Position numbers and translations under genes: made by a program
Part shown: in pieces, positions 18,019 to 27,032 of the stretch
Position numbering within the stretch: the stretch's first letter is position 1
How the letters are laid out: the number at the start of each line of letters is the position of its first letter
NCBI GenBank assembly: GCA_001730015.1
Contig: MDLA01000140.1
Location: 1-64,000 of the forward strand
Source of the DNA: Chromatiales bacterium (ex Bugula neritina AB1)
GTDB lineage: Bacteria > Pseudomonadota > Gammaproteobacteria > Granulosicoccales > Granulosicoccaceae
Length of the DNA: 64,000 nucleotides
Direction of reading: 5' to 3'
Notes under the pieces: model-generated
Database searches by the model: none
Told to the model about the DNA's origin: nothing
What the model saw: only the letters and a program-made list of their open reading frames with translations

Positions 18019-18290
18019 CACCGGACACAACGCTCAGCTTCAATGGTTTTTCTGAGCGTTGCGAGATCAAGAAAATGCCGGCAGATTTCAACATTGTTGT
18101 GCATTAACACAGGGACCGCTTCGTTATATAAACGCCGTAGCACAGGGCTATCATCGATATCCTGGACGGTGATTGTAAAAAATAATTCGCTGGAAAATTC
18201 GCGCAGCTGATCCAGCATGTCTTCACACAGATGACACGCGTAGCGACTGTACAACAGAAGTTCCACCGGCTTTTGTTTCAATTGCAGCAA
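18018..18290 (-). CDS. Glutaredoxin-like protein (DUF836 family)
   Basis: The 90-residue protein has a thioredoxin-fold pattern: [15 protein letters not shown] with a CHLC redox pair at about 19-22, followed by [11 protein letters not shown] containing the cis-proline. It belongs to the small glutaredoxin-like family often encoded near lepA and degP in gammaproteobacteria. Substrate is unknown. The start is TTG, 6 nt after the degP stop; no ATG is available in frame. Confidence 0.85.
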   Translation of the reverse strand: MLQLKQKPVELLLYSRYACHLCEDMLDQLREFSSELFFTITVQDIDDSPVLRRLYNEAVPVLMHNNVEICRHFLDLATLRKTIEAERCVR

Positions 18291-18296
18291 TCAGGG

Positions 18297-19718
18297 TTAC
18301 TTAACCGTTAGAGCCAGAAAAATAGGGCCCTGAGGTCTTTGAACCAGCACCGCGATAGAAGAATTATCTTCAAGATCATCCATGGCTTTTTCAAAGTCTT
18401 CCATCGATTTTATCAGTGCATTGTCGATCATGGTTAAGACATCGCCTTCCTGAACGCCAGCCCGCTTTGCCGGTCCATCATTCACGGCAGTTACCACCAC
18501 ACCACCAGAGTCAAGCGACAGCGATTGACGAACTTCGTCATCCAGCGGATCAACTTCAATTCCGAGTTTGTTTTTTACTTTCGCAACTGGTGCTCGACCG
18601 GCAGATGCCAATTCATCGGCCCCTGGCAGTTCACCGATAGTAACCTCGAGAGTGACTTCTTTTCCGTTGCGAATAACATCAACGGTTGCACTTCGGCCGG
18701 CTCTTACTTGTCCGACCAACGGAGGCAAGGAGCTGGATTTATCGACATAGCCCTGATTGAAACGAACAATAATATCACCGACCTGCAAATCGGATGCGGC
18801 AGCCGGGCTATCAGGCAGGATTCGTGAGATCAATGCGCCATGCGCCGTCGCCATAGAAAATGATTCCGCCAGTTCACGCGTAACTTCCTGAATAATAACT
18901 CCCAACCATCCACGGGAAACCTTGCCGTTCTCTTTTAACTGATCAGCAATATCAATGGCCATTTCAATCGGAATAGAAAATGATAAACCCATAAAGCCAC
19001 CTGTGCGGCTGTAGATCTGAGAATTTATACCAACCACTTCGCCCTCCAGGTTAAAAAGCGGCCCACCTGAATTCCCTGGGTTTATCGCAACATCGGTTTG
19101 AATAAACGGAACATAATTCTCCCTTGGAAGCGAGCGGCCAGTCGCACTGACAATACCAGCTGTCACCGAAAAATCGAATCCGAAAGGCGAGCCAATTGCC
19201 AAAACCCATTCACCCACCTTCAATTCGCTTGATCTTCCAATGCGCGCGGCCGGCAAACCTTCTGCGTCGATTTTCAGTACCGCAACGTCACTTCGAGCAT
19301 CTTTACCGATTAGTTTCGCTACGTATTGTCTCCGGTCGTGCAAGCGGACAATAATTTCCTCCGCCCCATCGATCACATGGTTGTTCGTCAGCACGAAACC
19401 ATCAGACGAAACGATAAAACCGGACCCGAGAGAATCAGAATCGAACTGCTGCTCCTGCAACGGCTCCTGTTGCTCAAGAAATTTTTTGAAAAATTCACCG
19501 AACGGCGAATTCTCAAGATCGGGCATACCCTGCTGCTGCCGCCTGGACATGGCTTCAGATTTGGCCGTAGTACTGATATTCACGACGGACTTATGGTTTT
19601 GTTCGACAAGCTCTGTAAAATCCGGCAGATCCGCGTGTACAGCTCCCGCCAATGACACTAAGGCAAGCGCAACAAATACCGTACTGACGTTTTTGAACCA
19701 CTTGACAGCGGTAAACAT
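18297..19718 (-). CDS. Periplasmic serine protease DegP/MucD
   Basis: This is a Do-like protease/chaperone that degrades misfolded periplasmic proteins. The 473-residue precursor has a signal peptide ending VHA (about residue 29), the trypsin-like triad H114 (TNNHVI), D144 (ARSDVAV) and S217 (GNSGGPLF), and two PDZ domains (about 275-360 and 385-470). It is placed right after rseC in the rpoE operon, which is the mucD arrangement of Pseudomonas; MucD there restrains sigma-E/AlgU activation. ATG with GGGAG upstream. Confidence 0.95.
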   Translation of the reverse strand: MFTAVKWFKNVSTVFVALALVSLAGAVHADLPDFTELVEQNHKSVVNISTTAKSEAMSRRQQQGMPDLENSPFGEFFKKFLEQQEPLQEQQFDSDSLGSGFIVSSDGFVLTNNHVIDGAEEIIVRLHDRRQYVAKLIGKDARSDVAVLKIDAEGLPAARIGRSSELKVGEWVLAIGSPFGFDFSVTAGIVSATGRSLPRENYVPFIQTDVAINPGNSGGPLFNLEGEVVGINSQIYSRTGGFMGLSFSIPIEMAIDIADQLKENGKVSRGWLGVIIQEVTRELAESFSMATAHGALISRILPDSPAAASDLQVGDIIVRFNQGYVDKSSSLPPLVGQVRAGRSATVDVIRNGKEVTLEVTIGELPGADELASAGRAPVAKVKNKLGIEVDPLDDEVRQSLSLDSGGVVVTAVNDGPAKRAGVQEGDVLTMIDNALIKSMEDFEKAMDDLEDNSSIAVLVQRPQGPIFLALTVK

Positions 19719-19830
19719 GTCTATTTCTCCCGAGTCAGGAATAGTTTGTCGAGACCAGTGATCATCGATCTGTTTTCCAGAGGTTTGGATAGTGCTCTGA
19801 CAGCGAATCGCATTATTTATGGATAAGTGT

Positions 19831-20334
19831 CTATGCTTTTTTCGCAGAAATTACTGCCCGTTGACCTGGTGCCGCCTTTTTATCAGTCGCCGGTGCTGCA
19901 ATCAGTGTGGTCAGATGCCTGTTTCCTGAGCAACTGAGTCCTGTTCTTATGAACAAGAAGCCAGCCAGTAACCCCACTGCGGCAAAAATAACAATAATCG
20001 AGTCCGCAGCTGAGATAAATTGGTTGGCCATACTGGCAAATAATAGCATAAGCAGCAGGGGCACGAGATAAACCAGCGAAGTTACGGTGATCAACGCACC
20101 CGGATAAAGCTGTAAATCGACCTCTTCACCCGCCTTAAACGCCTGGTTGCTGATTCGCTGCACTGGAATACGGAGTTCGGTGGCACTTGATGAGCTGCCG
20201 ACAGTGTCTGACGATACACAACCATTGCAACGGTTACAGGTTGCCTGTTTTACGCTTACCGTAATAATAATGCTGTCTGAACGTAGTACCTGAGCAACAA
20301 CGGTATTGGCACTGTCTGCTAATTTCGAGATCAA
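19831..20334 (-). CDS. rseC: RseC/MucC family sigma-E modulator
   Basis: The 167-residue membrane protein has the RseC pattern: an N-terminal Cys cluster (CNRCNGC, about residues 34-40), a beta-rich cytoplasmic segment, then two membrane spans (ITVTSLVYLVPLLLMLLFAS and IIVIFAAVGLLAGFLFI). In E. coli RseC has a mild positive effect on sigma-E and its Cys cluster resembles RnfB-type iron-sulfur sites. The gene follows rseB by 13 nt. The start is TTG and is not strongly supported. Confidence 0.88.
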   Translation of the reverse strand: MISKLADSANTVVAQVLRSDSIIITVSVKQATCNRCNGCVSSDTVGSSSSATELRIPVQRISNQAFKAGEEVDLQLYPGALITVTSLVYLVPLLLMLLFASMANQFISAADSIIVIFAAVGLLAGFLFIRTGLSCSGNRHLTTLIAAPATDKKAAPGQRAVISAKKA

Positions 20335-20347
20335 CGGCCCGGATCTT

Positions 20348-21436
20348 TCACTGAGTTGCTAGCAGTATCGATTCACCAAGCATCTTAACGGTTGCCAATG
20401 GCACCTCGCCTACCACTGTCGCGTGCCAGTTATCCCTCATAATCCCATACGCGTGAACTGCTCCCATTGACGAAGCACCGTGCAATATTCCACCTGCTGA
20501 TTCATCTCTGGCGTCAACGATAAAAACAGAAAGGGAAGCCAGTCCATCCGAGTACATGAGCCTTCTGACGGCAAAGTCCGTTCCGGCCACCGGCGTTACT
20601 TTGTCAGACACCTGGGCGAATCCATCCGGCAGAACCATCTCAAGTATTCCCGGGATTCCTGTAACCGGCGCTAGATCAAGCGTCATAGCACTACCGTTGC
20701 CGCTCTCGTTGTCCGCCATCCATTTATGCTCTCTGCCCTTGGTTGACGCAGAGAACACCTCCAACGGCATAGATTCCGGAAAGCGAACTTCAGTAAACAT
20801 CACCTGCTCAACCAAATCTCCCGAGCTGTCACTCATAGCGGAACGCAGCAGGAGAAAGTTCTCGAGATCTACCCACAAACGGTAACCATAGCGGTAACTA
20901 TCGAGAGGCGTGATGTCAATCACTTCTGCCTGCCGCCCGGCGACACGCGCCCGCCCAATACTACTAAATCGATACAGACTTTCGAGTTCAGACAGTTGCT
21001 CCGGATCAAATTTCGGAAACGGAGTTCTGGGTTGGGATTTGCTGACAATAACGGATTTCGTTCCCGGCCAGATGCATACAACGCTATCGGCATTGCGGAT
21101 TATTTCTCGGGCTTCACCATTCAGGGATACCAGTCTCTCGTGTTCAACGCCATTCATCCGACTGTGAAATATCCGCATCGATTCGACTTCACGATCGTGG
21201 ATATAAACGAAAGTACCACTGTAGGTCAGGTTCTGCATGGCACTGGACATTTTCTCAATCCAGTCGCGACCTTCACGTGCACTACTGATCTCGCTCTGAA
21301 CTTTGACTGTCGAGGAATCTGAATTATCACCGGCGAACGCTGCAGACGACAACAAAACAAAAAATGCGGTAATTAATGTGAGGAGATCCCTACGGCCGCT
21401 GTGCCGGCAGCGATTTTCGATATTAGAAGCTCTCAT
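20348..21436 (-). CDS. rseB: Sigma-E regulatory protein RseB/MucB
   Basis: RseB is a periplasmic protein that binds RseA and protects it from DegS, and senses mislocalised lipopolysaccharide or lipoprotein. The chosen ATG at 21436 gives 362 residues with a long n-region, a signal (DLLTLITAFFVLLSSAAFA) and the two family domains: LolA-like (LTYSGTFVYIHDREVESMRI) and the C-terminal domain (VLPDGFAQVSD). It overlaps rseA by 14 nt. Lipid-A and OMP genes at the other end of the window are the likely targets of this signalling system. Confidence 0.94.
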   Translation of the reverse strand: MRASNIENRCRHSGRRDLLTLITAFFVLLSSAAFAGDNSDSSTVKVQSEISSAREGRDWIEKMSSAMQNLTYSGTFVYIHDREVESMRIFHSRMNGVEHERLVSLNGEAREIIRNADSVVCIWPGTKSVIVSKSQPRTPFPKFDPEQLSELESLYRFSSIGRARVAGRQAEVIDITPLDSYRYGYRLWVDLENFLLLRSAMSDSSGDLVEQVMFTEVRFPESMPLEVFSASTKGREHKWMADNESGNGSAMTLDLAPVTGIPGILEMVLPDGFAQVSDKVTPVAGTDFAVRRLMYSDGLASLSVFIVDARDESAGGILHGASSMGAVHAYGIMRDNWHATVVGEVPLATVKMLGESILLATQ

Positions 21437-22139
21437 TACTACCCGATAGCAAATCGTATGAAACAACCCTTGAGTGTGCCAGCATTCCGTGAACCTTCGT
21501 CATCGCTGTATCTTCAAGATGATTGGTCAAATAAGAATTCAACCTTTGACTAACCAGTGTGTCCGGAGATGATTCATCTGTACCACGCCATCGGGTACCA
21601 ACGTCAGTAACCAAAACGGCTGGCAGTATATGGTTTTGCGGGATTGTCGTTACCGGAACCTCGATTTGCTCTGCCGGCAATTGCGCCACTGACTGGCTGA
21701 TCGACGGCTGATTATTTCCACTGAAATTCACACCGACAAATAAAGCGGCGGCACTCGCGGCCATTGCCAGACCCGCTGAAGATATCCAGTTACGAAGCGT
21801 TGCCCGTGGCTGAACGTAAGATTGAGCTCCCGGGCGACGGGAACGGCTGGAAAGCGAAGCTACGTTGCGGGCGCTACGGATGTTATTTGCCGCCTGAACC
21901 GGAAGGTCTTCCAAATCCAGTTTGCGCGCCAGCTCAGCACTGAAATCTGCCGACAGCGCAGGCGTGTAGTCACGTTGCATTACATCTCTGGCCAGATGAT
22001 ATCGCTGCCAGCGGTTCCTCTGCGATTGATTACTACCGATAAAGCTTGAGAAAACCCCTGCATCACCAGCAAGCTCACCATCCATAAACGCGGACAATTG
22101 TTCGGCTTCGTCTAAAATTTGAGTTTCTTTTGCCATCAT
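21423..22139 (-). CDS. rseA: Anti-sigma-E factor RseA/MucA
   Basis: RseA holds RpoE at the membrane until regulated proteolysis. The N-terminal cytoplasmic domain (EQLSAFMDGELAG) binds the sigma factor, a single membrane span lies at about 120-140 (WISSAGLAMAASAAALFVGV), and the periplasmic tail ends in SNESF. Two ATG codons in tandem (22139 and 22136) can serve as start; a TTG three codons earlier overlaps rpoE. It directly follows rpoE. The C-terminal end should be the region read by DegS, by family knowledge. Confidence 0.94.
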   Translation of the reverse strand: MMAKETQILDEAEQLSAFMDGELAGDAGVFSSFIGSNQSQRNRWQRYHLARDVMQRDYTPALSADFSAELARKLDLEDLPVQAANNIRSARNVASLSSRSRRPGAQSYVQPRATLRNWISSAGLAMAASAAALFVGVNFSGNNQPSISQSVAQLPAEQIEVPVTTIPQNHILPAVLVTDVGTRWRGTDESSPDTLVSQRLNSYLTNHLEDTAMTKVHGMLAHSRVVSYDLLSGSNESF

Positions 22140-22141
22140 CT

Positions 22142-22732
22142 TCAATCAGTTGCTCCAGTCTCATCAACAAGCGGTCTAAGTTGCTGATCTATCGCTTCAC
22201 GAGCCCGAAATATGCGAGACCTCACGGTGCCGATAGGGCATTCCATGATCACAGCAATCTCGTCGTATGACATACCCTTAAATTCTCTGAGGGTAATTGC
22301 TGTTTTTAGTTCATCCGGAAGTCCATCGATTGTCTGATTCACTACTAGCGAAATCTGATCCGTCATCAACTCTTGTTGCGGATCGGCGATATCGTGCAGT
22401 GCTGTTGCCGTAGCGTATTGCTCGGCATCCGCAGCGTCGGTTCCTTCCGTAATTCGTCTGGACATAGAGGCCAGGTGGTTTTTAGCCGTATTTATTGCGA
22501 TTCGATAAAGCCATGTATAGAACGCGCTATCCCCTCGAAAGTTCCCGAGAGCCCGATAAGCTTTGATAAAGGCCTCCTGGGTTACATCTTGTACTTCGGC
22601 ATGATCACGGACAAACCTTGATACCAGACTGGCAATTTTGTGTTGATATTTCAACACGAGCAGATCGAACGCACGTTTATCGCCACCTTGTACCCGTTTC
22701 ACAAGTACATAATCATTGTCCTTTTCGCTCAT
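22142..22732 (-). CDS. rpoE: RNA polymerase sigma-E factor (RpoE/AlgU)
   Basis: This is the extracytoplasmic-function sigma factor that answers to envelope stress. The 196-residue protein has region 2 (KYQHKIASLVSRFVRDHAEV, FIKAYRALGNFRGDSAFYTW) and region 4 (LPDELKTAITLREFKGMSYD, IAVIMECPIGTVRSRIFRAR), near identical to E. coli RpoE in these motifs. It heads the leftward operon. The 172 nt before it should hold its promoters; I did not find a clear autoregulatory GAACTT/TCTGA pair by eye. Confidence 0.97.
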   Translation of the reverse strand: MSEKDNDYVLVKRVQGGDKRAFDLLVLKYQHKIASLVSRFVRDHAEVQDVTQEAFIKAYRALGNFRGDSAFYTWLYRIAINTAKNHLASMSRRITEGTDAADAEQYATATALHDIADPQQELMTDQISLVVNQTIDGLPDELKTAITLREFKGMSYDEIAVIMECPIGTVRSRIFRAREAIDQQLRPLVDETGATD

Positions 22733-22904
22733 TCTTGTTTCAACACGGGGATAGAGGTATGTATAGCTTAAGATTCAGTCGCCAACGTACCAATTTTAAC
22801 ACAGCACTGGCGTGGTAATTTTTGCTTTTCAAATGGTTATGGATAGAATCAAAGACGGATGGAGGAATGCTAATCAAACAGACTTGGCTGCATTTTAATC
22901 TAAA

Positions 22905-23450
22905 TCAACGGAAGAAATGCTGACGATAATGTTTCAATTCATTGATTGAGTCTTTGATATCGCTCAATGCGAGATGCAAACCGTCCTTCACCACGCTGTC
23001 GTGAACCGCTGGAGCCCAGCGTTTAGCCAGCTCTTTGACGCTACTGACATCCAGATTGCGATAATGAAAATAAGCTTCCAGCCCGGGCATATGGCGCGCC
23101 ATAAACCGCCGGTCCTGACAAATGCTGTTACCACACATGGGACTGCCACCTTCGTCAACCCAATTGCGCAGAAAATCGAGAGTTTGATTTTCAGCATCCT
23201 GTTCAGAGTCTGTACTCGCCTCTACCCGGGCAACCAGACCGGAACGGGTATGATGCGAGGTATTCCATTCATCCATGCCGGCTAGAATTGTGGGATCCTG
23301 GTGGATTGCGATTACCGGACCTTCTGCCAGAATTTCAAGATCTGAGTCGGTGATAATGGTGGCAATCTCGATGATACGATCATTGTCGGGATCAAGCCCG
23401 GTCATCTCCAAATCAATCCATATTAAATTAGCGGGCGAAACCTGACTCAT
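22905..23450 (-). CDS. orn: Oligoribonuclease
   Basis: Orn degrades 2-5-nt RNAs and linear pGpG, the last step of RNA and cyclic-di-GMP turnover. The ATG at 23450 gives 181 residues starting [20 protein letters not shown], with the DEDDh exonuclease motifs I (DLEMTG), II ([11 protein letters not shown]) and III (HLALSDI with D). A longer frame to 23516 has no family support. It is divergent from rsgA, the same pairing as in E. coli. Confidence 0.97.
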   Translation of the reverse strand: MSQVSPANLIWIDLEMTGLDPDNDRIIEIATIITDSDLEILAEGPVIAIHQDPTILAGMDEWNTSHHTRSGLVARVEASTDSEQDAENQTLDFLRNWVDEGGSPMCGNSICQDRRFMARHMPGLEAYFHYRNLDVSSVKELAKRWAPAVHDSVVKDGLHLALSDIKDSINELKHYRQHFFR

Positions 23451-23616
23451 ACGTTGAGTACTCCGGCAAAATAAAAGTTGCAAAAATATCACGGGCCAAT
23501 GGCACGCAGAGTACAATGTAACCCCCGCTTCGCCTAATTGTGTCGCGAATACTTAATGGTATCAACCAGACAGACATCAGAAGAGTTTGCTCAGTGCCAG
23601 CACCGCTCATACTAAC

Positions 23617-24507
23617 ATGACCACCAAACCCACCCAGCGCGCCCGTGTTATCGCCAACTATGGCGGCGAACTGGTCATAATGGACGCCAGTCTGAGCCGT
23701 AAATCAGCCGTCCCGCTGAAGAAGCTCGGGCTGATTGTATGCGGTGATATAATAGATTTCATCCACGAGAGCGGTATCAACCGTGTGGTCGCCCTGGTAA
23801 AGCGAACAAGCACTCTTTCACGAACCGATCGGCGTGGGCAAGCCAAACCCGTGGCAGCTAATATTACGCAACTTGTTGCGGTTACTGCGCCAAAACCTCA
23901 ATTTGATCCCCTGCTGATTGATCGTTACGCGGTTGCAGCACGCCATATTGATGTTGATCTGCTCATTGTTATTAATAAGGTAGATGCTCTGGACGATATA
24001 ACTGGCGCAACAGCACAGGAATTACAGGATATTTACACTGGCATTGGCTATCGTGTTAGCCGCTGCAGTACTAAACAGCACGAAGGAACATCCGATCTTC
24101 GTCGCCATTTATCCAATCAGGTTTCAATTCTCGTTGGGCAGTCCGGGGTAGGAAAGTCCTCAATATTGGCAGAGCTACTGCCTGACCAAAATATCAAAGT
24201 CGGTGCTTTGTCCGAAAACTCAGGGCTGGGCAAGCACACCACTACCGTCACCACCTGGTTCGATTTACCCGATGGTGGTGCAATCATCGATTCCGCCGGT
24301 GTTCGTCAATTTGGGCTCGATCATCTGAACGACATCGATCTGCAAACCGGATTTACCGAAATCAACGACCTATCAGCCACATGTAAATTCAACGATTGCA
24401 GCCACACAAATGAGCCTGAATGCGCCGTGTTGACGGCGCTGCAGGACAAACGTCTGGCCAGACAGCGATACGAGCATTTTTTGTATCTACGAGATAACCA
24501 GGACTAG
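23617..24507 (+). CDS. rsgA: Small ribosomal subunit biogenesis GTPase RsgA
   Basis: RsgA tests the 30S decoding centre late in assembly. From ATG 23617 the protein is 296 residues with an N-terminal OB fold, a circularly permuted GTPase (G4 NKVDAL, then G1 GQSGVGKSS and G3 DSAG), and a C-terminal zinc region (CKFNDCSHTNEPEC). The ATG has only weak upstream complementarity, but the TTG at 23587 would overlap the promoter region of orn. Confidence 0.96.
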   Translation: MTTKPTQRARVIANYGGELVIMDASLSRKSAVPLKKLGLIVCGDIIDFIHESGINRVVALVKRTSTLSRTDRRGQAKPVAANITQLVAVTAPKPQFDPLLIDRYAVAARHIDVDLLIVINKVDALDDITGATAQELQDIYTGIGYRVSRCSTKQHEGTSDLRRHLSNQVSILVGQSGVGKSSILAELLPDQNIKVGALSENSGLGKHTTTVTTWFDLPDGGAIIDSAGVRQFGLDHLNDIDLQTGFTEINDLSATCKFNDCSHTNEPECAVLTALQDKRLARQRYEHFLYLRDNQD

Positions 24508-24792
24508 CGTCAAACCACTGTAAAATTAATTAGTCCCGGGCACTGGCATAGATCCGGCTCAAAAGTACAACTGCTACTGACACACGGAATCTTTTACTGC
24601 AACCGTTTCACTGCAGACCGACGCAATCTGGCATCAATTTCAAATTCGTTTATAATTTCCGGCTGAATCTGGCTGCCGTTATCAGCACAGCCGCACTTGA
24701 CGAAAAAATCGTTTTCGCAGCAACCGCCCTATCCGTGTTGCCACTCTCACAGAATCAGCTGATCATTCCAGCCACCACAAGGCTATTTATTG

Positions 24793-27030
24793 ATGTCTAC
24801 CAACTCGAAGATTGTTTACACCTGGACCGATGAAGCCCCGGCACTGGCAACGCTCTCCTGGCTACCGATCGTACAGGCCTTTACATCGGTAGCGGATATC
24901 AGCATCGAAACCAGAGATATCTCGCTTTCGGCGCGCATATTGAGCGCTTTCAGCGACACCCTGCCACAGGATCAAAAGGTAGAAGATGCACTCGCAGCCC
25001 TGGGGGAACTGGCGAAAACACCGGAAGCAAATATTATAAAACTGCCGAACATCAGCGCTTCGGTGCCACAGCTTAAAGCGGCGATCAAAGAGCTGCAAGA
25101 TGCAGGTTACAATTTACCCGATCATCCGGATGCCCCGGGATCTCCCAAGGAAAACGACGATCGGAACCGCTATAACACCGCAAAAGGCAGTGCAGTGAAT
25201 CCAGTGCTGCGAGAAGGTAATTCTGATCGACGCGCGCCAGCTGCGGTAAAAAACTATGCAAAAAAAAACCCTCATTCGATGGGGGCGTGGACAGCAGACT
25301 CACAAACACATGTAAGCTCCATGCAAAGCGGTGACTTTCGCAGCAATGAAAAGTCACGCACATTTACCGACGCAGATGCCCTCACAGTAACGCATATCGC
25401 ATCGAGCGGAGAAGAGACAGTGATGGTCGATTCCATTGCCGTTCAGCCCGGGGAAATTGTAGACGCAACCTTCATGAGCAAGCGTGCATTGCTCGAATTT
25501 CTGGAAGCACAGATCCAGGAAGCGAAAGAACAGGGCGTGCTGTTCTCGCTACATCTCAAAGCCACCATGATGAAAATCTCCGACCCGATTATTTTCGGGC
25601 ATGCCGTACGTGTGTTTTTCCGCGATCTGTTCGATCAACACGCAGAGGCACTTGATCGCGCAGGTGTTAACGTCAATAACGGGTTCGGAAATCTGCTCAA
25701 CTCGCTCAGCACATTCGCCGACGACGAATGCAACTCCATTCAACAGTCAATTACCAAGGTTTATGAGACGCGTCCCGATATAGCGATGGTCAATTCGGAT
25801 AAGGGCATCACCAACCTGCACGTCCCCAGCGATATCATCGTAGATGCCTCAATGCCGGCAATGATCCGCAGCTCCGGAAAAATGTGGGATAAAGAAGGCG
25901 CACAAAGGGACACCAAAGCGGTGATCCCGGATAGCAGCTATGCGGCTCTATATCAGACCACAATAGACTTCCACAAAAAGCACGGCGCTTTCGATCCGGC
26001 AACCATGGGTACCTGCCCGAATGTAGGATTAATGGCACAAAAAGCGGAGGAATACGGCTCACACGATAAAACGTTTGAGTGCCCTGCCGATGGCACCATC
26101 CGCGTTACCAACCAGGCCGGTAAAGCGCTATTTGAGCACACGGTCGAAAGTGGTGACATATGGCGTGCCTGCCAGGTAAAAGATGCGCCGATAAGAGATT
26201 GGGTAAAACTGGCTGTGGGCAGAGCAAGAGCAACTGGCTGGCCCACGGTATTCTGGCTTGATCAGGATCGAGCCCATGACGCTGAGTTAATTGAAAAAGT
26301 AAAAACCTATCTGCAAAACCACGACACCGACGGACTGACTGTGAAGATCATGTCAGTCAGTGAAGCAACGCAATACACACTGGAGCGAATGCAGCAAGGC
26401 GAAAACACCATATCGGTTACGGGAAATGTTCTGCGCGATTACCTAACCGATCTGTTTCCGATTCTAGAACTGGGAACCAGTGCAAAGATGCTATCCATCG
26501 TACCGTTAATGAATGGAGGGGGGCTTTTTGAAACCGGTGCAGGCGGATCCGCTCCGAAGCATGTACAACAATTTGAAAAAGAAAATCATTTGAGATGGGA
26601 CTCTCTAGGCGAATTTCTGGCTTTAGCGGTCTCACTGGAGCATCTCGCAGAATACAGCAAAAACGACAAAGCCCGACTACTCGCGCAAACACTTGATCGT
26701 GCTACCGAGAAATTGCTCAGTAATGGTAAATCTCCGTCGCGCAAGGTTGGTGAACTCGATACTCGCGGCAGCCACTTCTATCAGGCCTTATACTGGGCAC
26801 AGGAGCTGGCGGCACAAAACGAAGATACCGCACTCGCAAGTCGGTTTGTACCGCTGGCACAAGCACTGACAAACAACGAGCAAACTATAAGCGACGAATT
26901 AACCGACATTCAGGGGCAACCCGTTAATACCGGCGGTTATTATCACCCCGACCTGGAACTCAGCGGGGTAGCTATGCGGCCAAGCGCAACTCTCAATAAA
27001 TTGATTGACGAATTCAGCCAGGAGCCTTAA
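24793..27030 (+). CDS. icd: Isocitrate dehydrogenase, NADP-dependent monomeric type
   Basis: The 745-residue protein is the monomeric isocitrate dehydrogenase found in Azotobacter, Vibrio and other bacteria, not the dimeric E. coli type. Matches include the N-terminal [19 protein letters not shown], the MATMM-type [19 protein letters not shown], the [20 protein letters not shown] region with substrate contacts, and [15 protein letters not shown]. It converts isocitrate to 2-oxoglutarate in the TCA cycle and supplies NADPH. It stands alone with its own 280-nt upstream region and is convergent with the sensor kinase, with only 2 nt between stops. Confidence 0.95.
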   Translation: MSTNSKIVYTWTDEAPALATLSWLPIVQAFTSVADISIETRDISLSARILSAFSDTLPQDQKVEDALAALGELAKTPEANIIKLPNISASVPQLKAAIKELQDAGYNLPDHPDAPGSPKENDDRNRYNTAKGSAVNPVLREGNSDRRAPAAVKNYAKKNPHSMGAWTADSQTHVSSMQSGDFRSNEKSRTFTDADALTVTHIASSGEETVMVDSIAVQPGEIVDATFMSKRALLEFLEAQIQEAKEQGVLFSLHLKATMMKISDPIIFGHAVRVFFRDLFDQHAEALDRAGVNVNNGFGNLLNSLSTFADDECNSIQQSITKVYETRPDIAMVNSDKGITNLHVPSDIIVDASMPAMIRSSGKMWDKEGAQRDTKAVIPDSSYAALYQTTIDFHKKHGAFDPATMGTCPNVGLMAQKAEEYGSHDKTFECPADGTIRVTNQAGKALFEHTVESGDIWRACQVKDAPIRDWVKLAVGRARATGWPTVFWLDQDRAHDAELIEKVKTYLQNHDTDGLTVKIMSVSEATQYTLERMQQGENTISVTGNVLRDYLTDLFPILELGTSAKMLSIVPLMNGGGLFETGAGGSAPKHVQQFEKENHLRWDSLGEFLALAVSLEHLAEYSKNDKARLLAQTLDRATEKLLSNGKSPSRKVGELDTRGSHFYQALYWAQELAAQNEDTALASRFVPLAQALTNNEQTISDELTDIQGQPVNTGGYYHPDLELSGVAMRPSATLNKLIDEFSQEP

Positions 27031-27032
27031 TC

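Noticed and set aside
22733..22904. Sigma-E autoregulatory promoter before rpoE
   Set aside because: I looked for GAACTT with TCTGA/TCAAA at 16-17 nt and found no convincing pair on the minus strand.
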